Part shown: positions 1 through 4,412 of the stretch, in pieces | Position numbering within the stretch: the first letter of the stretch is position 1 | How the letters are laid out: each line of letters begins with the position of its first letter | Origin: an uncultured Candidatus Melainabacteria bacterium | GTDB taxonomy: Bacteria; Cyanobacteriota; Vampirovibrionia; Gastranaerophilales; Gastranaerophilaceae | Reading direction: 5' to 3' | NCBI GenBank assembly: GCA_937891325.1 | Contig: CALAFU010000264.1 | Coordinates: 1-8,419, forward strand | DNA length: 8,419 nt | Made by a program: the position numbers and the translations under genes | Notes under the pieces: generated by a model | The model's input: only the letters and a program-made list of their open reading frames with translations | What the model was told of the DNA's origin: nothing | Databases searched by the model: none

Positions 1-35
1 TACATGTTAGTCATGTTTGTTGTAAGGGTATTCAT
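1..35 (-). CDS. Start of an unidentified gene downstream of fliK (partial)
   Basis: An ATG at 35-33 opens a frame (MNTLTTNMTNM...) that stays open to the left edge. Its ATG overlaps the TGA of the preceding 18-codon frame as ATGA, the usual geometry of translational coupling. Only 11 residues are visible, too few to name a product. In many bacteria fliK is followed by flgD or another hook gene, so a hook-assembly protein is a reasonable guess from context only. A second in-frame ATG at 14-12 could be the real start. No strong ribosome binding site lies directly ahead of position 35; the nearest purine run (AAAGG, about 53-49) is somewhat far. Confidence 0.35.
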   Translation of the reverse strand, partial: MNTLTTNMTNM

Positions 36-88
36 CCATTCTGTTGTTGCCTTTGCGTATTAAGCGCAGTTACAAAAGAATCATTCAT
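32..88 (-). CDS. 18-codon frame with a strong ribosome binding site at the fliK end
   Basis: The frame starts at ATG 88-86, inside the last codons of fliK, and stops at TGA 34-32. It encodes MNDSFVTALNTQRQQQNG. An AAGGAG motif about 8 nt upstream (near 101-96) is the best Shine-Dalgarno sequence in this part of the window, so ribosomes probably do initiate here. Its stop codon overlaps the ATG of the next frame. It could be a coupling leader peptide. It could also be the true N-terminus of the next gene split by a frameshift or sequencing error, or chance. No known peptide is recognised. Confidence 0.3.
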   Translation of the reverse strand: MNDSFVTALNTQRQQQNG

Positions 89-2063
89 AGCCGTTCTCCT
101 TATTATTGTTTCTATTATTACGTTTTTCTTCCTTGTCTTTTCTTGCTTGATCTCTGTATGACAAGTTTTCGTATTCTAATCCTTCATCGCTGAATTTTTG
201 TTTCAATAAAGGAATGTTAGATTTCAAGTATTGTTCTACCGCTGCATCTCCAGGTAAGAATTCTGCTGAAATTTTACCGTCGCGGTTAACTTTCAAGATT
301 ACTGATAAATCTTTGTCAAAGTCAACACGGAAGGATTTGTTTGTTTCTTGAGATTCCTTTAAAGCATTCAATAGGCTCTTTGAAACTTTTGCTGAATGTG
401 CTTCTTCAACATCTTTTAATGTTGCTTGATTTGCCATATCAGTTGCTTTGTTTTCTTGTGAAACTTGATTGTTATTTTCAACTAAATTTTGGAAGAATTT
501 AGCGTCCGCTTCTGTCATTTTAATTGATTTTTCTTCAGCCTTTTTAGCAGATGATGCAGAGCTAGATTTGCTTGCTTTCTTAGAATTTGTTGTTGACAAG
601 TTTGCATCAATAAATTTAACAATGTCGCTTGTTTTTGAGGTTGTTAAATTTTCTTTCAAGTCTTGTACAGGCGAAATTGGAGCGAAAGTAATAACTTTCA
701 TGTCTTGAGCAGGTTTTTCTGTTTTGTTTAAATCAACAGGCTTGATTTCTCCAACTTCTGTTGCTACTGTATTTTTAATGATGTTTGCATCATTGTCAAC
801 TTTTGAATTAGAAATAACTGATTTTTTGTTATCAGATTTTTCTACTTTTGAAACTTTTTCATCTTTTAACAATGATTTGATGTTGTTACTTACAGCGTTA
901 GCTTTTTCTAGCGAACTTGTATTTTTTGCAAATTTGTCGTTAGCTACAAATTCGATTTCATCAGTAATTGCAGGTTTAACGTCTTTTGCTTCAACGTTTT
1001 TAACTTCTGCTTTTACATCAGTTTTTATTTGAGTTGTATCGTTTTTAACCTCAGTTTTTTCATTTTTAACGTTATTTTGAGGTAAGTTAGCTTTGTTATT
1101 ATTTTTAGTAACATTTGTAACTATGTCATCTTTAACGAAATCTAAAGGTTTAGAGTCTGCTTTAGCGATTGAACCAACAACCTCTACGTTGTCAGTCTTT
1201 TCTGCAATTGTTCCTGCAACCTCAGGCTTTTCAGTTGTTTTAGCAATAATTTCACTTGATTTTGTATCTAAAGTGTCAACTTTAGCTGTTGTTCCTGCCA
1301 CTTCTGGCTTGTCAGTAGCTTTTGCGACAGTTCCTGCAACTTCATTGTCTGGAGTTTCTGTTAATTTGTCAGAAAATACTGTGTTGATTATATCAAAGTC
1401 AACAGGGATATCGTTTTTAGTAGTTTTGTCAATTACTAAATCGTCTGCCATTTTTAAATTGTCTGAATTGTTTGAAATTTCAACTGTATCAACATCGCTT
1501 GTAACTTCTGCGTTGTCGTTCAAGTTTGATTGTTGATTTCTATTATTGCTTGATAAATCCAATAAATCAGAGTCGTTAGAGTGTTCTCTATTTAATTTTG
1601 ATTTATCATTCTTTTCTGTTTCAATTTCTTTGTCTGATTTAATTGCAGTTGAAACTTGTGCAATTTGGTTTTCGTTTTTGTTAGCTTTTAATTCAATTTG
1701 CTTGTTGTTTACCAAAACGATTTCTTTTACAAGTTCTTTTTCTGCTTTTTGATGAATAGAAAGTTTTTGGTTTTGAGTTAAATTTTCTTTATTCAAAGTT
1801 TTGTCAAAAGAGGTTTTATTTTCTGTTGTAGAAATAAATTTAAAATCTTTTGTTGCATCAGCATTTTTGCTAGCAGTTTCAGTTACGTTTGCAGGTTTAA
1901 CATCTGTTTTAGCGTTGTTTGCAACATCAATGTCAGACATCATAGATACTGCATCTTTAAATGAAGTACCTTCAGCTGTTTTAACCGCAGGCTTTGTGGT
2001 TGTAGCTTGTGCGATTTGAACATTGTTATCAAGTTTTTGTGCTGATGTTTTGTTAATTTCCAT
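81..2063 (-). CDS. fliK: Flagellar hook-length control protein FliK
   Basis: FliK is exported through the flagellar type III apparatus, measures the growing hook, and then switches export from hook to filament subunits through its C-terminal domain. This 660-aa protein has no signal peptide, as expected. Residues 1-570 are hydrophilic, Lys/Asn/Thr/Val-rich and low complexity, including five tandem 13-14-aa units (241-306). Residues about 575-640 match the compact hook-length control C-terminal domain (Flg_hook), with FRVDFDKDLSVILKVNRDGK and then EFLPGD..VEQYLKSNIPLLKQKFSDEGL. A basic, Asn-rich tail ends the protein. It is longer than many FliKs (about 400 aa), mostly in the spacer. The start is supported by a GAGAGAG purine run just upstream and an 11-nt overlap with the end of fliJ. 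The name rests on the C-terminal pattern plus the fliJ neighbour; the N-terminal part would not be recognisable alone. Confidence 0.85.
   Translation of the reverse strand: MEINKTSAQKLDNNVQIAQATTTKPAVKTAEGTSFKDAVSMMSDIDVANNAKTDVKPANVTETASKNADATKDFKFISTTENKTSFDKTLNKENLTQNQKLSIHQKAEKELVKEIVLVNNKQIELKANKNENQIAQVSTAIKSDKEIETEKNDKSKLNREHSNDSDLLDLSSNNRNQQSNLNDNAEVTSDVDTVEISNNSDNLKMADDLVIDKTTKNDIPVDFDIINTVFSDKLTETPDNEVAGTVAKATDKPEVAGTTAKVDTLDTKSSEIIAKTTEKPEVAGTIAEKTDNVEVVGSIAKADSKPLDFVKDDIVTNVTKNNNKANLPQNNVKNEKTEVKNDTTQIKTDVKAEVKNVEAKDVKPAITDEIEFVANDKFAKNTSSLEKANAVSNNIKSLLKDEKVSKVEKSDNKKSVISNSKVDNDANIIKNTVATEVGEIKPVDLNKTEKPAQDMKVITFAPISPVQDLKENLTTSKTSDIVKFIDANLSTTNSKKASKSSSASSAKKAEEKSIKMTEADAKFFQNLVENNNQVSQENKATDMANQATLKDVEEAHSAKVSKSLLNALKESQETNKSFRVDFDKDLSVILKVNRDGKISAEFLPGDAAVEQYLKSNIPLLKQKFSDEGLEYENLSYRDQARKDKEEKRNNRNNNKENGYE
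1146..1343 (-). repeat. Five tandem 13-aa repeats within fliK
   Basis: The fliK product contains consecutive units starting at residues 241, 254, 267, 281 and 294, with consensus EVAGTxAKxTDKP. The middle unit (TKSSEIIAKTTEKP) is degenerate and one residue longer; the last reads EVVGSIAKADSKP. The DNA shows the same near-identical blocks, such as GTTCCTGC(A/C)AC(C/T)TC on the plus strand near 1209, 1289 and 1329. A 39-nt in-frame tandem repeat can expand or contract by slippage without breaking the gene. Confidence 0.8.
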
Positions 2064-2547
2064 GTTCTCTCTCTATTTCCTTTTGATATTGCTCTAGCAA
2101 CTCTTGCTCTTCTCGTGTTTCTCTCGATTGTTGGAAGTACCTTTGAACGCCTAGCTCTGACATATTTTTTAATTCAGCAGCTTTTTCTTCTGCAATGTAT
2201 GCGTCTCTAGATTTTTCCTTGTGTTTTTCAAGTACCTTTACTGCTTGTTCTAATTCTACAAGTTTTTGCATTTCTTGTTGAACTATTTCCTCTTTTTCTT
2301 GTCTTACAAGTTCAAGCTGTTCGGCTTTTTCCCACAAGTGATGCAAGTAGTTGTCGTATGCTTCCATCATTGTGAAGTCTGCGTGTCTTTGGTTTTGTTT
2401 TGTAGCCTCAATTTCAGCATTGTTACGTTGAATATCTGCCTCAGCCTCGTATAACGCTTGCTGAGCTTTTTGAAGAACCATTAATTGCTCTTCTTTTTTA
2501 CGTATTCTAAAATCAAGTACTTTTTGTAGTCTATAAACGAAAGGCAT
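2053..2547 (-). CDS. fliJ: Flagellar export protein FliJ
   Basis: FliJ is the coiled-coil stalk of the flagellar type III export ATPase (FliI/FliH). It couples the ATPase to the FlhA gate and helps recycle export chaperones in the cytoplasm. The 164-aa product is almost wholly charged helix with heptad-like spacing. Its N-terminus, FVYRLQKVLDFRIRKKEEQ (3-21), is the family signature. The C-terminal half, with VLEKHKEKSRDAYIAEEKAAELKNMSELGVQRYF (105-138), matches the second conserved helix. Length is close to the usual 140-150 aa. A GAGAG motif about 6 nt before the ATG supports the start. Its last codons overlap the fliK start, so the two are co-translated. It does not overlap prmC; a 97-nt gap with a promoter candidate precedes it. 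Confidence 0.9.
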   Translation of the reverse strand: MPFVYRLQKVLDFRIRKKEEQLMVLQKAQQALYEAEADIQRNNAEIEATKQNQRHADFTMMEAYDNYLHHLWEKAEQLELVRQEKEEIVQQEMQKLVELEQAVKVLEKHKEKSRDAYIAEEKAAELKNMSELGVQRYFQQSRETREEQELLEQYQKEIEREHGN

Positions 2548-2565
2548 ATTACACTCTCACGTTAA

Positions 2566-2582
2566 CATTATGGGGCATAATG
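2566..2582. repeat. Perfect inverted repeat over the fliJ promoter candidate
   Basis: CATTATG (2566-2572) and CATAATG (2576-2582) are exact reverse complements separated by GGG. The element covers the whole proposed -10 box of the fliJ promoter, so it could be a repressor site. It is short and AT-rich, without a T run, so it is not a convincing terminator. Chance occurrence is possible. Confidence 0.4.
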
Positions 2583-2593
2583 CATTAAGTTTA
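2568..2593 (-). promoter_or_regulatory. Sigma-28-like flagellar promoter candidate for fliJK
   Basis: Read on the minus strand, TAAA (2593-2590) is followed after 14 nt by CCCCATAA (2575-2568). The flagellar sigma-28/sigma-D consensus is TAAA, about 15 nt, then GCCGATAA, so 6 of 8 positions match in the -10 with spacing one short. Transcription would begin about 7 nt downstream, leaving a short leader that still includes the GAGAG ribosome binding site before the fliJ ATG. Placement directly ahead of a flagellar gene makes it credible, but it rests on one degenerate match. Confidence 0.45.
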
Positions 2594-2627
2594 TACATCT
2601 ATTTGTATGATTTATTTAATAATTTAT

Positions 2628-2651
2628 TTTAAAAAGTCAACAATTTTTAAA
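2628..2651 (-). terminator. Weak AT-only hairpin at the prmC stop
   Basis: TTTAAAAA and TTTTTAAA form an 8-bp stem with an 8-nt loop across the prmC stop codon. Without any G-C pairs it would be a poor intrinsic terminator. It may only reflect the AT-rich gap, but it sits where partial termination before fliJ would be expected. Confidence 0.18.
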
Positions 2652-3474
2652 TTTGGGCAACAATTACTCTGTCAATTTCTGCTAAATCTTTTTCTATTTG
2701 AATATTTTTGTAACCATTATTTTCTAAAATTTTTTTTATGTCTTCGCTTTGCCCTAAGCCCATTTCAAATAATAAATATCCGTTTTTGTTTAGATGATTT
2801 TTGGCTTCTTTTGTAATTTTTTTATAGAATTCTAACCCTTTTTCGTCACTTGTATAAAGTGCTAAATCTGGGTCAAATGTTACTTCCTTTTGAATTGTAG
2901 CTTTTTCTGATAATGGAATGTATGGTGGATTAGAAATAATTAAATCATATTTTTCGCTAACGTTTTCAAACAAATTTGACTGTAAGGTTTTAACTTTTTC
3001 GCTCAAGCCTAAATTTTTAATATTTTCCTCTGCAATTTTTAACGCGTTTTCTGACACGTCAAGAGCTGTTGATTTGCCCAAGGTATATTTAGCAATAGTG
3101 CATGCTAAAATGCCCGTACCGGTTCCGATATCAAGCGCAGATTTAAGGTTGTTTTTGTTTATAATATCAATCGCTTTTCTTGCCAAAATTTCGGTTTCAT
3201 CGCGAGGAATAAGAGTATCTTTAGAAACCTTGAACTTGTCATTCATAAAGTAGGTAAATCCTAAAATTTGCTGAATCGGCATACGAGTTCTAGCGCGAAG
3301 TTGTGCTTTTTCTTTTACAAGGTTAAGTTTACTTTCGTCTAAGAGTTTGCCCATAATGATATCAACGGCGCTGTAACCGCAAAAATGTTCAATAAGCATT
3401 TTTACTTCGGCATTAGCCTCATTTTGCTCAATCCCCGCAGAGGTCAATATTTTCACTATTTCTACTATACTCAT
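2647..3474 (-). CDS. prmC: PrmC, release factor glutamine methyltransferase
   Basis: PrmC (HemK) transfers a methyl group from S-adenosylmethionine to the glutamine of the GGQ motif in release factors RF1 and RF2, which improves peptide release at stop codons. The 275-aa length is typical. Residues 1-72 form the helical substrate-recognition domain ending in RARTRMPIQQILGFTYF. LIPRDETE (88-95) is the usual IPRPETE linker with Asp in place of the second Pro. DIGTGTG (115-121) is the SAM-binding loop and NPPY (182-185) the catalytic glutamine-binding motif. The tail ends normally (EIDRVIVAQI). The N-terminal domain is full length only from the start at 3474, even though this overlaps the upstream gene by 47 nt; a GTGAGA motif about 7 nt upstream supports it. 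prmC often follows prfA, but no release factor gene lies here. Confidence 0.95.
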   Translation of the reverse strand: MSIVEIVKILTSAGIEQNEANAEVKMLIEHFCGYSAVDIIMGKLLDESKLNLVKEKAQLRARTRMPIQQILGFTYFMNDKFKVSKDTLIPRDETEILARKAIDIINKNNLKSALDIGTGTGILACTIAKYTLGKSTALDVSENALKIAEENIKNLGLSEKVKTLQSNLFENVSEKYDLIISNPPYIPLSEKATIQKEVTFDPDLALYTSDEKGLEFYKKITKEAKNHLNKNGYLLFEMGLGQSEDIKKILENNGYKNIQIEKDLAEIDRVIVAQI

Positions 3475-3946
3475 CTAAAATCTCACTTATCATTGTTTTT
3501 AAATCGAATTTTGACAAATTTGTTGTATCTTTTTTGTCGATATTATATTTTTTGCACAAACGCTCGTAATAATAAAGTTGTTTTTTTGTTGGTGGTTCTT
3601 TTTGCATTTTTACATCTTGCAAGAATTTTCGTTTTTGTTTTTCAAATGCTTTTTGAGCCTCAATTAAAGGCTTTTGCGATTCCTTGTAATTGTAATAAGA
3701 TTTGCACTCTTTTAAATATAAAATTGTGTCAGATTGGAAATCTTCATCATAAAGAAGATTTTCCAAAAATTCAAAATGAGGGTTGTTCATTTTGAAGTAA
3801 TATTCTTCATCTTCGACAAATTTATCATAAATTGTTTGAACGTCAAAGTCAGGACATTTTTTTACTAATGCCCTTAAAAAATTACATAACGCTGATTTTT
3901 GAGTTTTGCTCAACGTTAAATAAATTTTATTTTTAACGTATGACAT
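3428..3946 (-). CDS. Uncharacterised 172-aa helical protein with C-terminal PTxKQ motif
   Basis: I do not recognise this protein. It is soluble, charged and aromatic-rich, with no signal peptide or membrane segment. Residues 10-30 look like a basic helix. Residues 40-90 are acidic and Tyr/Phe-rich. Residues 92-115 form a Lys-rich helix. The last part, PPTKKQLYYYERLCKKYNI (118-136) followed by LSKFDLKTMISEILDEY (144-160), resembles short PTxKQ..YL..L / A..I.EL helical modules such as those in DUF3072 and in the tails of some nucleic-acid-binding proteins; that likeness is from memory and weak. It begins 9 nt after the 59-aa gene and overlaps the start of prmC by 47 nt, so the three are probably one transcript. 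No clear ribosome binding site precedes the ATG, suggesting coupling to the upstream gene. Confidence 0.75.
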   Translation of the reverse strand: MSYVKNKIYLTLSKTQKSALCNFLRALVKKCPDFDVQTIYDKFVEDEEYYFKMNNPHFEFLENLLYDEDFQSDTILYLKECKSYYNYKESQKPLIEAQKAFEKQKRKFLQDVKMQKEPPTKKQLYYYERLCKKYNIDKKDTTNLSKFDLKTMISEILDEYSRNSENIDLCGD

Positions 3947-3955
3947 AACATAATA

Positions 3956-4135
3956 TTAACGCAAAATATCTTTAACAGATAATTTTTCGCCGATTTTTGC
4001 GTGGTGGAATGCCAACATTTGTTTGTAAATAGGATTTGAAACATTTGAAGTTGGAACTGAAACTGTTTTTTCTTCTTTTTCAACAGGTGCTTCAACTTTA
4101 TCTAAAACTTGTAATCTAATTACTTTGTTATCCAT
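3956..4135 (-). CDS. Uncharacterised 59-aa protein, first gene of the leftward operon
   Basis: An ATG at 4135-4133 opens a frame of 59 codons closed by TAA at 3958-3956. The product starts MDNKVIRLQVLDK and ends KIGEKLSVKDILR. Three features support it: a strong AAAGAGGA ribosome binding site about 8 nt upstream, a promoter-like sequence at suitable distance, and only 9 nt before the next gene. The protein has a short beta-like N-terminus, a charged Pro/Val/Thr/Ser linker (residues 14-35) and a C-terminal helical stretch (35-59). No membrane segment or metal-binding cysteines are present. It may be a small adaptor or regulator expressed with the 172-aa protein; no family is recognised. Confidence 0.72.
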   Translation of the reverse strand: MDNKVIRLQVLDKVEAPVEKEEKTVSVPTSNVSNPIYKQMLAFHHAKIGEKLSVKDILR

Positions 4136-4212
4136 TTTAAAATCCTCTTTAAATCTCTCGTACTTATATAAAGAAAATTTTTAGAAAAAAATTGCCTTTT
4201 TTGTATGATTTT

Positions 4213-4241
4213 ATATTAACAAATCTTTACAAAATTGTAAA
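4213..4241 (-). promoter_or_regulatory. Sigma-70-type promoter for the leftward operon
   Basis: On the minus strand TTTACA (4241-4236; five of six bases match TTGACA) is followed by a 17-nt spacer and TAATAT (4218-4213; four of six match TATAAT). Transcription would start near 4206 and give a leader of about 70 nt before the 59-aa gene. The -35 hexamer is one of the TGTAAA boxes, so a protein binding them could control this promoter. Confidence 0.4.
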
Positions 4242-4305
4242 TAATGTGTAAAATGTAATTTATAAAAAATGGTTTCAAATCATGTAGTCATCATGGTTTT
4301 AGCTG

Positions 4306-4346
4306 TTTGTAAATTTTTGTAAAATTTTGCAAAACTTGGCTAAAAT
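4306..4346 (+). promoter_or_regulatory. Phased A-tracts and promoter candidate of the 841-aa gene
   Basis: Four A-tracts (4311-4313, 4321-4324, 4331-4334, 4342-4345) recur every 10-11 bp. This phasing is known to give intrinsic DNA curvature and often occurs at promoters. TTGTAA (4317-4322), an 18-nt spacer and TAAAAT (4341-4346) form a possible promoter, leaving a leader of about 60 nt. An alternative perfect TATAAT (4395-4400) lies so close to the start codon that its transcript would be almost leaderless. Which one is used cannot be told from the sequence. Confidence 0.35.
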
Positions 4347-4412
4347 CATGACAATTACCGAGAGAGAAACCACTTTATATAAATATAGTATCAGTATAAT
4401 TATGGATAGACT

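Larger units (their letters stand above)
4136..4412. other. Divergent intergenic region with TGTAAA boxes
   Basis: This 277-nt stretch separates the leftward 59-aa gene from the rightward 841-aa gene and encodes nothing evident. It is very AT-rich. TGTAAA occurs at 4236, 4247, 4308 and 4318, with an inverted copy (TTTACA) at 4226 and a variant TGCAAA at 4328. Neighbouring spacings are 10-11 bp and the two clusters lie 61 bp apart, close to whole helical turns. TTTACA-AAAT-TGTAAA (4226-4241) is an inverted repeat. AAATCATG appears twice (4277 and 4343). No RNA structure beyond weak AT stems was found. Confidence 0.6.

Noticed and set aside
32..83. TGA recoded as a sense codon, which would fuse the short frame near the left edge into a longer protein
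   Set aside because: fliK and the 172-aa gene both end sensibly at TGA, and no conserved domain needs an internal TGA anywhere in the window.
469..2019. Several plus-strand open frames opposite fliK
   Set aside because: They mirror the low-complexity fliK coding strand, have hydrophobic low-complexity products with no family resemblance, and lack convincing ribosome binding sites.
2636..2641. TTGACT (minus strand) as a sigma-70 -35 box before fliJ
   Set aside because: No acceptable -10 hexamer lies at 16-18 nt; the candidates are plain AT-rich sequence.
4186..4203. A7/T6 stretch around TTGCC in the leftward leader as a terminator or riboswitch
   Set aside because: The stem would be made only of A-U pairs in a homopolymer-rich stretch, and no aptamer-like structure was found around it.
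4341..4364. Possible sigma-28 promoter (TAAA ... ACCGAGAG) ahead of the 841-aa gene
   Set aside because: Spacing is 12 nt instead of about 15 and the -10 matches only 5 of 8 positions, so it does not tie this gene to the flagellar regulon.
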